Positions 24,185 through 36,700 of a stretch of DNA of 64,000 nt are shown one piece after another. The position numbers and the translations under genes are program-made. The notes beneath the pieces were generated by a model. That model searched no databases and was not told where the DNA came from. It saw only the letters and a list, made by a program, of their open reading frames with translations. Every line of letters begins with the position of its first letter. The stretch's first letter is position 1. This stretch comes from Stenogyne calaminthoides (Eukaryota; Streptophyta; Magnoliopsida; Lamiales; Lamiaceae), in NCBI GenBank assembly GCA_037126765.1, contig JBBCBC010000017.1, positions 20,823,916 through 20,887,915 on the forward strand. Reading direction: 5' to 3'.

Positions 24185-25290
24185 ACTCCCACTCGTGTTT
24201 ATTGATTTAGGGACTCGATTGAATGCAAACAAGTGTCATACGAACTAGATTATGCAGCGGATTAACAAGTACGTAAAGCACACAAAATATACGGGAACTC
24301 ACTCCCAACCTTTATATTAAAACTCAAATAATACAAAGGAATTGCCTAGGATTGCACACAGTTTCGTGCATCTCAAGGCTACCTCAAAGCCTTTGAATAA
24401 ACGTGGTGAACATCCCTCACCACTAGGATAATTCAATTCTGGCCGTTGGATCCAATCTGCGCCAGATGTCTTCCTTAAGATGATCCAACCCATCCCCTGG
24501 GCAGTTTCCCCAACCGAATTCTGGATAATGTCATAGTAACTACTAACCCCCTTGCTTCAACTTATCCGACCCAAGCCTTCAGTTAAATTATCGGACCCGG
24601 GTGGGCGCAACCGCCCAGCTGCGCCCGACCGGTTCCCAGCAATCCGCATTCAACACTTTGCCAATCTCAATTTCGCTATACAGTTGGACACACTCATCTA
24701 AATCGACGTCATTTAGGCGCTGGAAAATGGCCACAGGCGTGGACGTTTCAGGTGGCAATATTCAATCCGTCTCACCCGAGTTACCAAATTGTTGCACTAG
24801 CAAATATTCATTTTGTTTTCTTCTAATTTTTCGATACTGGAAATTGTATCAGAATTTAATGAGATATTAACCTGTGCATTTCTCCTTATATTCGTTTATG
24901 TCGAGCTACAAGCACTTTTCATTATACTACTTGTGTTACACCAGCGTTGCACGTTTGTCCGCAAGTATACAATTGTAGTTGATCTTTTTTTTATTCCTTG
25001 GATTGTAGAGTGAGATTTTCAAGAATAAAAATTTTTCTTGCACCTATATTTTTTTGGTGATTCATGTTAACTTTATTTGGTTCTTGCCGGATTGATTGAT
25101 ACAGAAGTTTCAGTAATTTCACATAAGGTCGTCGGACTCTGTTTTTGACAACTTTTTCCTCTAAGTTTGACTTCAATCTTAGATATGACAATTTCTGGGC
25201 TCTGATACTCCAAAAATCATGTTTCAATAGATATGAAATCAAAATTGAATTGTGTTTTCAATTTTTAGATTTTGGTCAATTTCTAGTTTG
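24185..25290. other. Unclassified sequence, probably retroelement-derived in its first 600 bp
   Basis: 24185-24790 is richer in G+C than its surroundings and interrupts a MITE, with Copia-LTR-like wording ('tgcagcggattaacaagtacg'). No domain, PBS or target duplication was found. 24800-25290 is ordinary AT-rich DNA. Confidence 0.3.
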
Positions 25291-26565
25291 TTGAGAAGCT
25301 TTCATATAAAATCCCAAATCTAGGATCCGTGAAATATGACCCGCGAGTCACAAGGAGAAGCACATAAATACAGAGAAATTTTTTTGCACAAGGGTCCAAA
25401 AATGATTCTCAACCCCATATATATTGTATTGATTGAACTCGTTCGACTAGCACAATACCCGCAAATTTTCAACTCCTTCCCATTTCAACTGAACTAATAT
25501 TGTACGTGAAATATTTCATAGGAAAGTCCCTCTAGTTTATTTTATTTTTTTGGAATTGGTCTCATTCAAATAAGGGATTCCCTGAGGCGGGATGGGAAGG
25601 ACAACCAACTTGGAACCCGAGATTGTAGGGAGCCTACTATTTTTATGTGTACATATTATTATTTTTGTTTTTTGTATGATATTATATTATATTTAATTTA
25701 TGCCTGCAAATGTGTATAAGCCGTAAAGTTAATTAAGTAACGACTATGAAAAATTAAATTATTAAACATAATTTATCAGTTATACACATAATTACAAGAA
25801 AATATATGGATGAATGAGTATTAAAAAAAAAAATGAAAATATACCAAATAAAAAATAACTGGGATAAAAAGGTAAAAAATTTCAACCCCAAGCCACTTTT
25901 ATATATAGTGTTGAGAAACTTTCATATAAAATCACAAATCTAGGATATGTGAAATATAATCTGCGAGTCACAAGGAGAAGCACATAAAAACAGAGGGCCT
26001 GGGAAAATTCGCATAAGAGTCCAAAAATGATTCCCAACCAAAATCACTTTTATATATAGTATAGATATAGGTTGAACCAATTCGACTCGTACAGTATCCA
26101 CGAATTTTTAACTCCTTACCATTTCAGCTGAACTAATATTGTACGTGAAATATTTCATAGGAAAGTCTCTCTAATTTATTTTATTTTTCTGAAATTGATC
26201 TCATTCAGATAAGGGAAGGCCCTGAGGCGGGACAAGAGAGACGACCACATTGGAACCTGATGTAGAGAGCCTACTATTTTTATGTATACATATTATTATT
26301 TTTATTTTTTATATGATAATATATTTTATTTTATTTAACTTAAACCTGCAAATATGTATAAGACATAAAAATTAATTAAGTAATTAACGAATATGAAAAA
26401 TTAAATTATTGAACATAATTTATCAGTATATTAACATTCATAATTAAAAGAAAATATATGGATGAAAGAGCATTAAAAATAAAGGATGGAAATGTACAAA
26501 ATAAAAGATGACAGGAGTAAAAGGATTCAAAAAATATTCCCAACCCAAGTCACTTTTATAAATAG

Positions 26566-26627
<62 letters not shown>

Positions 26628-27775
26628 AAAATTAGTCTCATTTAGATAAGGGGTGGCCCTTAGGCTAGACGGGAGGAGCGACCATCCTGGAACTCGAGAT
26701 TATAGGGGGCCTACTATTTTTATGTATACATATTATTATTTTTTGTATTACATTGTATTATATTTAACTTAAACCTAAAAATTTGTATAAGACGTAAAAT
26801 TAATTAAGTAGCGATTATGAAAAATTAAATTATTGAACATAATTTATCAGTTATATTCATATTCATAATTACAAGAAAATATATGGATGAAAGAGTATTA
26901 AAAAAAGTAGAAGAAAATGTACAAAATAAAAGATGACAAGAGTAAAAGGGTTCAAAAATAATTTTCAACCTCAAATCACTTTTACATATATTATAGATAA
27001 TTTTACTTTCTGGAAATAGTCTCATTCAGGTAAAGGGTGGCCCTGAGGCAGAAACCGGGGGGGGGGGTTGCGACCACCCTGGACCCAAGATTAGGGGACC
27101 TACTATTTTTATGTATATATATTTTTATTTTTATTTTTATTTTTTATATGATACTACATTAAATTATATTTAACTTAAAACCTGCTAATTTGTTTAAGAC
27201 GTAAAAATAAAAATTAATTACGTAGTGGGGGGGGGCGACCACCCTCCCTGGACCCAAGATTATAGGGGGCCTACTATTTTATGTATATATATTTTTATTT
27301 TTTATATGATACTACATTAAATTATATTTAACTTAAACCTGCTAATGTGTTTAAGACATAAAAATAAAAATTAATTAAGTAACAATTATGAAAAGTTAAA
27401 TTATTGAACATATTTAATAAGTTATATTCATATTCATATTTACAAGAAAATATATGGATGAAAGAATATTAAAAAAATAATGAAAATGTACAAAATAAAA
27501 GATGGAATGGGTAAAAGGGTCAAAAAATGATTCACAACTCCAACCCATTTTTATATATACTATAGATATAGATATAGATACACATTATTATTTTTGTTTT
27601 TTTTATATAATATTACATTATATTTTATTTAACTTAAACCTGCAAATATGTGTAAGATATAAAAATTAATTAAATAACGATTATGAAAAATTAAATTATT
27701 GAACATAATTTATCACTTATATTCATATTTATATTTACAAGAAAATATATGGATGAAAGAGTATTAAAAAAAATA
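25291..27775. repeat. Tandem array of ~620-bp units, at least six copies, mostly truncated
   Basis: Unit 1 is 25291-25910 and unit 2 is 25911-26572, both starting TTGAGAARCTTTCATATAAAATC. Units from about 26626, 27001, 27226 and 27561 lack the first ~270 bp and begin near 'GGTCTCATT' or later. Every unit has the block 'GGNNGACCACCNTGGAACC' to 'GCCTACTATTTTTATGT' and the tail 'AAGAAAATATATGGATGAA'. The whole is non-coding and AT-rich. Confidence 0.85.
26573..26625. repeat. (TA)n microsatellite
   Basis: An unbroken TA run of about 50 bp sits at the junction between unit 2 and the truncated unit 3 of the 620-bp array. Confidence 0.95.
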
Positions 27776-27777
27776 TG

Positions 27778-28018
27778 GCTAAGTCTTGTATGCACCTGGG
27801 TGCACCGTGCACTCATAGTGCATTTTAAAAGCGTTCAACTTGTTATGCTTAAAAGTGCGACTTATTTACTCAGAAAAGTGCAACTGTTAATATGGGAACA
27901 TAGTTGCATGCTTCTGTTTGGAATAGTTACACATTTTTGTTTTGTATAATTGGAAGCTTCTAAAATACACTATGAGTGCACGGTGCACCCTGATGCACAT
28001 GAGACCCACTCAAAAAAT
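27778..28018. mobile_element. 'GTGCACC' palindromic MITE, intact copy
   Basis: GTATGCACCTGGGTGCACCG (then TGCACTCATAGTGCATTTTA) at the left and its near reverse complement at the right, ending GTGCACCCTGATGCACATGA (then GAC), give ~45-bp terminal inverted repeats. The interior has 'caacttgttatgct' and 'gcaactgttaata'. It lies just after the last unit of the tandem array. A superfamily cannot be assigned because no clean target duplication is seen. Confidence 0.75.
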
Positions 28019-28130
28019 ATATGAAAATGTACCAGATAAAAGATGTGCTTTCATTTTATGCGAAGAACTGAGAGTTCATGGGTCTCTCCATCCAACTTTA
28101 TTATGTCAATCAGTGATAGTTTACTCTATA

Positions 28131-28293
28131 CTCCATCCGTCCCGCGATTACTTGAATACTTGCTTTATTTGGACATCCTAACATTACTTGAACATTTTCA
28201 CAACATCCTTATTTTATTTCACTCAAACCCACTAAAATCCATTTTACTTAGTTTGTGTGTCATTTTTAATGTTCAAGTATTCATGGGACGGAG
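28131..28293. mobile_element. Stowaway MITE (163 bp)
   Basis: CTCCATCCGTCCC at the left, GGGACGGAG at the right, TA at both flanks, and matching arms CTTGAATACTT / CAAGTATTCATG. Confidence 0.85.
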
Positions 28294-28805
28294 GTAGTAA
28301 TATCCTTTACTAGTTTAGATCCCATGTGTTACACGGAGTTTTAAATAAATATTTCAACATTTAATATTATTATTTATTCAAATATTCACTTAAGTTAAAT
28401 TTAAACACTTTCTTTTTATATGCCAAGTTATCGTAAATATCTTGTAAAAAAGGTTGTTGCATATATTTTAAATTCATTTGCATACATTTTATTTAACAAC
28501 AAATTTCCTATTATATTAATTGCAATGTAAATAATATTATCCATTTAAACTACGCAAATTGATACAGAAATTGAGATAGCTAACAACGGCTAGAGAACTG
28601 CGGAAGACTGACATCGAGAAAGGCACGACAGGAGGCGAACGATGAAAAGGGAACGACCGGACAATGGAGGTGGAAAGAACAAAAAATCTAGGTTTTCTAT
28701 TATTTAGGATGTACTAAAATAGAATGACATATGTAATGAACACATGACTTTTTCTTTAATGACTTTTTCTTATAAACTGATACCACCACTCTTATGAATT
28801 ACTAG
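28294..28805. other. Intergenic spacer before the retrotransposon cluster
   Basis: No gene is recognised. A short GC-richer patch at 28580-28690 is unassigned. Confidence 0.35.
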
Positions 28806-30534
28806 TGACACGTGTTTTACCACACTAGCCTCTCAAGTATAAGAGGGTCGTTGAGTGCCGGTTTTATATCAATCCACGAGACTAGTTGGTGGAATATATC
28901 CCAATCGCTAAGTGTCGACGCGTGATTAAAGTGTTGGACATGTTTTGGATTTTTAAGAAAAAAATAATTTATCAACTAAGAAAAGATAAATAACAACAAT
29001 ATAAAAGAACGAGCTAGCAAGAAAAACAATTAAACGAAAATATTTTGTGTTTTGAGTGTGAGAGGTGTTCAGGTGTTGATCCTCGTGTGATGATCGACTA
29101 ATGATTGCCCACGTGATCGTCTCTACGTCCGGCTACTCCCTAAGAATGATCAATCCAAATCCACCATTCCCGTACTTGGTAAGTCTAGGTTCCGGCTGCG
29201 TTATACTCCTAAGATCGGGATGTGAACTCACTCTTTCTAACCCGGGTAATTGCAAAGGAATAGTCCTCTAATTAACTAAACTACTCCATACCTTTGTGTT
29301 CCCACTTGTATAATATAGGTCATTCTCATATATTTCTTCATTTTCATCCCTAGTTATTAGCTAGTGAATCAATGTGAATTAAGGGGGTTCTAACAATCAT
29401 ACCCAACTCTCGTTGCAATAGGATGTGAATAAACTCAAATTCGGCAAATCAAACCAATACCTATTCGTCTACCCACATTTACCCAACTCTTGTTGTGATA
29501 AAATAGACAACCGAACAAGCTAATAGCCCAACCCACCTAAATTGAACACTAAACAACCCACAATTCAAAGGACAACCATCAATAGAGACAATCAACCATA
29601 AACAAGCAATTAATCAATCATCACCACAATTCACAACATCCAAACACTAAGAAACCTTAGCCCATGGTGCTACAAGCAAAACCCATGACTAATTTGCAAG
29701 CAAACAAGAAACCCATATCAAAATAAACAATAAACAACCAATAAAAATGAATAAACACCTTACAAATGAAGTTCAAGCACAATTCCATACAAAATCCATC
29801 AATACTCCTTGGTTTCTTGCTCCAAACTGAAATTAACACTATATCTATGCTATTCTAGGATAATCTAAGCTATCTATGGAAGCAAAATGCAAAAAATATG
29901 AAAAAGTATTAGTTTCAGCTCTCAAAGGTATTACTTTCTCACTATCCTATCTTTCCCCCTAGCTGCTGAATGAGTCAAAAACTAACTTGGAGGCTTTTAC
30001 ATCTTTTGGAATCAGCTGACACGTGTCCCTAGGTCAGATTTGAGAGACTCTAAATTTTTGACGTGCACGACTCGAGTAGAATTGTACGACCATAAGGGAG
30101 GTTGTGCACGGGCAAAATCGTGCCAGCGTTTTCATTTTTAGGGCTGCACGACTCGAGCAGAATTGCTCGACCAAAATTCGGTCGTGCAACTCCAAACTCG
30201 GCCAAACCCCCTGTATAAATTGGTCTTGCACGACCCAAAAATCCTGTGCACTTGTGCACGGGTCGTGCAGCAAGTAAATTGGGTTTTCTTCAAATTCGCA
30301 TTTCAAGCAGCCCGTCTTTTAGCCCTGCACGACTCGAGTCATGCTGCCCGACTCGAGCAGCCACTTTTTCCCATTTTTCAACAAAATTTTCGTTTTCAAC
30401 TTAATTCCTGCACAAATGAATCACCCAAGCTTAGATGAACTTTTCTACCAATTCTAACAATATGATAACTAAAAACATGCTACAATCTTCACATCTAGCT
30501 ATGAAATAACACAAAATCTCAAGAAAAATCACCA
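28806..30534 (-). repeat. Athila 3' LTR (~1.7 kb)
   Basis: The right edge is fixed by the poly-purine tract (G run at 30539-30547 on the minus strand), followed by TGGTGATTTTTC. The left edge is put at TGACACGTGTTTTACC (28806), giving TG...CA ends. A second LTR is not available for comparison, so the left edge is provisional. It holds 'TGCACGACTCGAG' repeats at 30058-30362. Confidence 0.5.
30058..30362. repeat. 'GCACGACTCGAG' repeat block in Athila LTR
   Basis: The motif TGCACGACTCGAGTAGAATT and variants recurs at least four times, mixed with 'ggtcgtgca' inverted copies. A related block lies at 38190-38400 in the same element. Confidence 0.65.
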
Positions 30535-30552
30535 CTAACCCCCCCCCAAACT
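30535..30552 (-). other. Athila polypurine tract
   Basis: The minus strand reads AAGTTTGGGGGGGGG immediately before the inferred LTR start; this is the primer site for plus-strand DNA synthesis. Upstream 'TTCGGGGACAAGCAAATC' is the usual lead-in of this lineage. Confidence 0.65.
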
Positions 30553-31402
30553 TAAAGATTTGCTTGTCCCCGAACAAAGAAAAAGAAAACCAAAAGGGTG
30601 ATTGCTTGAGATAAAACAGTAGTCCAAGTTAAAGTTCAAGACATGACAATTCAACTTCCCTCTCAAAGAACTACATTGCCAATCGAACTCTTCATCACTT
30701 CAAGCCAAACATGATCAAAATATAACTCGGTCAATTGCACTCAACAATTCAAGGAAAGAATCATCATCCATCAAAAACTCAAACAAGTACCAACATTCAA
30801 TCACAAACAATCAATCTCCATACAATCATCACAAATCATCGAATCATAACACAAATACATCAATCCAAATAAAATGGAAAATTACACAATCCAACACCAA
30901 TTTCAACAATCCAAATAATAACCCAAATAGCCACCTTTAAAACATTCAAGAGAGTAAGGAGAGAAGGACGAGAAGCAAAGAGAGTTAAGAGAGAAAAGAT
31001 GGCACTTGAGGCACACTTCCCTTTCATGGTGCATTTTGATGTCAATTCCGAGTAAGATGAGGAAGACGTTGTTCGGGATCCTTGCTTGGAAATCGGGACA
31101 CATAGAGTGCTCTTATCCAATGCCTCATTTGATTAATTTCATCTTGTGTAACCCGAAAGTCTTCTCTCATTGCATCCATTGCCCCTACCATTTGGTTGAC
31201 TCCACCTCTAAGGTCGGTAACATTGTTGTTGAGGCTCTCCCAATCCTCTGTTGGGATAATTTTAGTTTTGATTATTATGCCAAAACACCTTGTGATAGGA
31301 CAAGCTAAGTTGTATAGAAAGCTTGTGTTTCTAGACTTAGTTTTATTTTACATGTTACAAGTTGAGGGGAAACTCATCAAGATAAGAAGAGACTGAATCA
31401 GG

Positions 31403-31705
31403 TAGCGTGCGGTCTGGTTAAGAAGCGTGTGGACTGGTCAGGTAGCGTGCAAACTAATTAGGAAGCACGCGGGCTGATCAGGTAGCGTGCGGGTTGATCA
31501 GGAAGTGTGCGGACTAATCAGGTAGCGTGCTGACCTGATGCCGTGCTGACCTGATGCCATGCCGTGCTGACCTGATGTTGTGCTGACTTGATGCTTTGCT
31601 GTGTTGACCTGATGCCGTGCCGTGCTGACCTGATGCCATGTTGTGCTGACCTGATGCCATGCTGACCTGATGTTGTGCTGACCTGATGTCGTGTTGACCT
31701 GATTT
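31403..31705. repeat. Minisatellite inside the solo LTR
   Basis: The first half repeats 'CAGGTAGCGTGCGGNCTGNT' (about 20-bp period). The second half repeats 'CCGTGCTGACCTGATG' (14-19 bp period) about ten times. It yields spurious open frames rich in Gly-Gln-His on the minus strand. Confidence 0.85.
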
Positions 31706-32164
31706 GGCAAGCTGAACACACATAAAGCTGGCCAATGAGAAGATGACAACACATATATGGATGTGACATAAATCTGCAAGAAATAGTGCAAAAGGACAAA
31801 GAAAAGCTAGAAGACTATTAGTATGGATTTGAATTTACTCTCCAATGGCAATATTCAAATCCACACTATAAATACATTGCACTATCTTCTAAAGAAGACA
31901 ATGGAGGATGATGCAAAGTGAAGATTAAAGTCAAATATTCAAGCATCTCAATTCAAGAACACAGAGCATTAAATATCCAAATTTACCCAAGAGTGTTCTA
32001 CATTAGATCTAAACATAAATGTAATATCCTAATCTTAGAGAGATTTTCCCAACCTTAGCTTAAAGGCTAAAACAATTTAAGGGAAAATCTCACCTAGTTG
32101 GAAATAACACCAAACCCAAATCCTTTCTTGAGAGAGAATTAATGGTTAAGTGAGATAGTTAAGT

Positions 32165-32285
32165 AGGCGATCCCGTGAGGGAGATAAGTCCCGTAGGCAA
32201 TCCCGTGAGGGAGATAAGTCCCGAGAGTGAGAACTCATTAAACATCTATAGGCGATCCCGTGAGGGAGATAAGTCTCGTTGAGTG
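32165..32285. repeat. Triplicated 'GGCGATCCCGTGAGGGAGAT' repeat
   Basis: The unit GATCCCGTGAGGGAGATAAG, followed by TCYCG, occurs three times inside the solo LTR, the first two back to back. Confidence 0.9.
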
Positions 32286-33788
32286 AGAGCTCCTTAAATA
32301 TATGTTGTTGTGTGCCTAACACCGAAAACTAAGGTTTCCTTTGGATTAAGGAAGTGCCCCATGAAGGGAAGAGTGGATGTAGGAGGAGTTCTCCGAACCA
32401 CTATAAAAATACGTGTGTTCTTATTTGCTTTCATATTAACTGTCATACATACTTTAGCAAATATGCATAACATATTTGCAAAATTTTTAAAGTCACCTCC
32501 CATTGAGATTTTACGAGTTTTAAATCGGGTTTTTCGGGACCAACATCCTCCCTTCTCAACCTCCATCCTCCGATAACCTCCGGTTGATCAATTTGTTGGG
32601 CTAAACCCGAATGATAGGGTTATTCTCCTACTCCTTGCTCATTTTCCTCCAAGTGAACTTCATTTCCACCTTCTTCTCCTTCTTCTTGTGGTTGTGCATC
32701 GGGGTTTTGAATGTTTGGAACATGATTTCGAAGATTTTCATAGAGAGTTGTGGTCGCGTCTCGATGTCTACGACCTAACAAGTTGATGTTACTTCGTTGC
32801 CCCGTGATGTTCGTGAGACGAGGATTAGGCAATGGAAAATAGCTATCATCACGTTGCCTAAAGCACAATCGACCTTGAAGGCTGCTCACTACTTGTGTAT
32901 TCTCCATATGCCTCAAGTTAAGCTTCTTGCTCTCAATCAATCCGTCCTCGATATCAAACTCACAATGCTTTGCAATCATCGTGACTAACAATCAAATCTT
33001 CACTTTATGGAATGTCCTATTCTCCATTCGATCTATTTGTAACATCAAATATGCCCCGACATCAAACCTGTGTTGGTTGACTAAACACCATAGACAGTAA
33101 AGCTCATCATTTGGAATCGCGCCACCCTCGGTTCTAGCAAAGATCGTGTTTGCCAGAATCTTCTCAATGTACCTAAGAGTTGGATTCCTTATGAGTTTTG
33201 CCTTCGCATTTCTTGATTGGTATGGTGTCAAATCTCCAAATGGTCCTCACAAATCACGTTCCAAAATTCTCCGGGGTTGAAATTTACTCTTTTCTGGAAT
33301 ACTTCACCCCCTTGGTCTCCGGGGCATCCAATAATCTCGTTCACTTCCAATGCGTACAAGCTATACGAATTGCCATTGATAGTGAACTCAATCATAATAG
33401 GACATTTCCCTTGTTTGTGAACAACAAGGGTGCTCATGAGCCCAAGGGTGATCCCTCATTAGTAGGAAGAGGCGGTTCGAGCATCAATCTGTCAAGAAAT
33501 TCCCGCATTCCAACCATTTGGAAAAGAACCCGAACATCATCCAAGATCTCCATTTCTGTCATACACTCAACATCCGGAACCCGGGTACCCTTGATTTTTC
33601 CAGCAAACTTGTGCCACTTCTTTGCCATACCCCTCCATCGGTCTCCAAAATCAAGATCAAAGTCTGTAAGCATTCTTTCATCACTCTCTACCTCCTCCTC
33701 TATGTCCCTTAACTCCTCATCAGTCAATGGTGGCACTTCATGTTGTCCCCTACCTCGGTCTCGGCCTCGACCTCAACGGTTTCTATTT

Positions 33789-36700
33789 TGTTGGGGAACG
33801 TTTTGCCCGGATCTATTCGAGGTGCAATTTAAATATAAATTTAAATTATTTAATTATTACTAGCATGAATTAATCCTATATTAATTCAAATAACAAGTAA
33901 ATATCCAACAACAAACCATGCGAACAATTAAGCCACGTAAATCCTACACATGCGGACTTCTAGGAGTTACGTAAAACAAACCTTTTGGCGGATTGAACGG
34001 TAGAGAATATGAGCACAAACCCAACGACCTTCTCTAGTATTCACAAGTCCTTATTTGATATCCTGGTGGTAGGAATCTCCTTCAAATAATTAACAAAAGG
34101 AAAAAAAAAAATTTGCACCACTTTTGTGGATTTCTAAATTTTCCAACACGTGGAATTATGTTGGGGATGAAAAATTCATCCCCTATTTATAGATACTATG
34201 GGGGGCGAAAATTTTGTGTAATATTAGGGTTAGGAAATTTCTTTGTATCTTCTCAAGATACAATCTTGAATATATCTCATATATTCTATTTCCATAATAT
34301 TTACAAAATATATTTTCTTCCCTTTATATCTATAATTTTCGAAAATAACAAGATGGAGAGAAGATCTTTGACTTTTCTTGTATTTATGGGATAATCTTGT
34401 ATTCTAAGAATACTTATCTTTTTCCATAAAATCTTTCCAAGAAAATCAAGAAAATCTTTTCTCTCTCCTCTACATATTTTTCAAAATTGTAAGAAAAATA
34501 GGCAACAATATTTCTTTTATTTTAATCACCTTTTTCAGTTATTGAACTTTATCTTTGGGCTACTAAAGGGTCCTTTAGGAGAATTAAGATTGGACCTTCA
34601 AATGGACTTTGAATTATCAATATTGAGCCACAATATTATTCAAGCCCATTAATATTAATTAATCCCCTACATAATTAATATTGCACTATCCATGTTAACC
34701 CATATTACTGTAATATGGCTCCCGGTTATTATTTTTCGTGTTTAAGATTATCTAGTCCATTAATTAATTTAAGCCACTGAAAAGCTTTATATTAATTAAT
34801 ATCTTTTTCCTTGGATTAAGAACAACTTAACATTATTATTCATACAAGAAACAAATTCCACTTGTAAGATTTGATATGATAAAACTTCTGAGCCTACCAA
34901 GGGGACAAATCACGCAAGACACACTTGTACACGATTTTTCGTATTAAATCTTGGCAATCGTCATCTAACTAATAATATTGCCCAAGATATAAAGTATTGA
35001 ATCACATTGATTCTCTATCCAAAATAAGTCAAAGCAATAATTATTAATTTCACACGATCTTATTTAAGGGACGGAGATTAAGAAATAACGAACCACTGAG
35101 GTCTAATTCTTCTATATTTAGTACTGAAGAATTTGTCCTCGTTGTAGGTCCTATTCAGCACATCATAATGCTCTAGTGTAATATCTTAGTCAAGACAAGT
35201 CAATCTGAGCCTTACACTTCAACCTTTTGTTGGGATTATACTGAAAAGTATGCTTTTTACTTTGTATAATCGAAACTGAATTTTCAGACTTATTTACTGA
35301 AATAAATTGTTTATCACCGATGCTTTAAATATGATTGAATGTTATATATATTTACTGCATAACTGTTCAATAATTCGTACGTGTTACACTGTAGTTAATT
35401 TAGTGATACCAGATCACAGAAGATTAAATTAACAGTCCCTTGTAACTAAAAGTACGCCATTCACGACCTAGATGGAAATGAACAACCATCGCGAAAGGTT
35501 GAGGTGTAAGGCTCAGATTGGTTTGTCTTGACCAAGAGATTACACTAGTGCATGACTGATGAGCTGAATAGGACCTACAGGAGGATAAATTCTTCAGAAC
35601 TGAACAAGGAAGAATTAGACCTCAGTGGTTCGTTGTTTCTTAACCTTCGTCCCTTAAATAGGATCACGTGGGATTGGTAACTATTGCTTTGACTTATCAT
35701 GGGTAGCGGATCAGAGAGATTCAATACTTTTTATCTTGGGCAATATTATTGGTCACATATGATTGCTAAGATTTAATACGAAGAATCGTGTGCAAGTACG
35801 CTTGCTTGATTTGCCCCCTTGGGAGGTTCATAAGTTTTATCATACCAAATCTTGCAAGTGGAATTAGTTTCCGGTATGGATAATAATGTTGAACCGTTCC
35901 TCGACCAATGACAAAAGATTTTAATTAACGGAAAGCTATTTCAGTGGCTTGAATTAATTAATGGGCTAGATAATCTTAAACACGGGAAATAATGACCGGG
36001 AGCCATATTGACTGTAATATGGGTTAAGATGGATAGTGCAATATTAATTATGTAGTGGGATTAATTAATATTTATGGGCTTGAATAATATTGTGGCTCAA
36101 TATTAGATATTCAAGATCCATTAGAAGGTCCAATCTTAATTCTCCTAAAGGCCCCCTGAGTAGCCCAACAAATAGTCCAATAACTAAAAAGGTGATTAAA
36201 GTAAAATAAATATTGTTGCTTAATTTTTCCAACCAATATTTTCGAAATTTATAGATATGTTGGGAGAAAGATTTTTTTGAATTTTGTTATGGAATGAAGA
36301 TATGTATTCTTGGAATACAAGATTATCTCATTAAATTCAAGAAATCTCCCACATGGTTTATCTATATAGAAGTTTTCGAAAAATAGGAAATATAATGGGC
36401 AAGAAAGATTTTCTTGATTTTCTTGGAAAGATATTATGGAAGATATGTATTTCTTAAAATACAAGAATATCTCATAAATTCAAGAAGATCTAAATCTTGG
36501 ATTCTTGCACATGGTATTTTCGAAAATCCATATTATAGAGTAGGTGGGATTTTTGTGGAATATTTTAGTTATGGGAAAAAGAATATAAGGGATATATTCA
36601 AGATTTCTTGGTGACCAAGAAAAGTCTTTTCCCACATTGTTATTTCACTAAAAATTTCGACCCACCCTCTCCTATAAATAGGGGATGATTAGTTCATTCC

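Larger units (their letters stand above)
31249..32545 (+). mobile_element. Solo LTR (1,297 bp), TSD TCCTC, in Athila
   Basis: It starts TGTTGGGATAATTTTAG, ends GGGACCAACA, and is flanked by TCCTC at 31244-31248 and 32546-32550. A TATAAATA at 31867-31874 suggests plus orientation. It contains two tandem-repeat blocks (31403-31705 and 32165-32280). No internal domains are present, so this is a recombination product. Copia-like LTR ends are suggestive only. Confidence 0.88.

Noticed and set aside
26444..27025. Ile/Tyr-rich minus frames
   Set aside because: (TA)n and tandem-array translations, repeated in each unit.
31403..31705. Possible CRISPR-like regular repeats
   Set aside because: Units are adjacent without unique spacers and lie in a plant LTR; it is a minisatellite.
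31498..31799. Three overlapping minus-strand frames of 73-97 codons rich in Gly-Gln-His-Ser-Ala repeats
   Set aside because: They are translations of the minisatellite in the solo LTR; all three frames are open because the repeat lacks stops.
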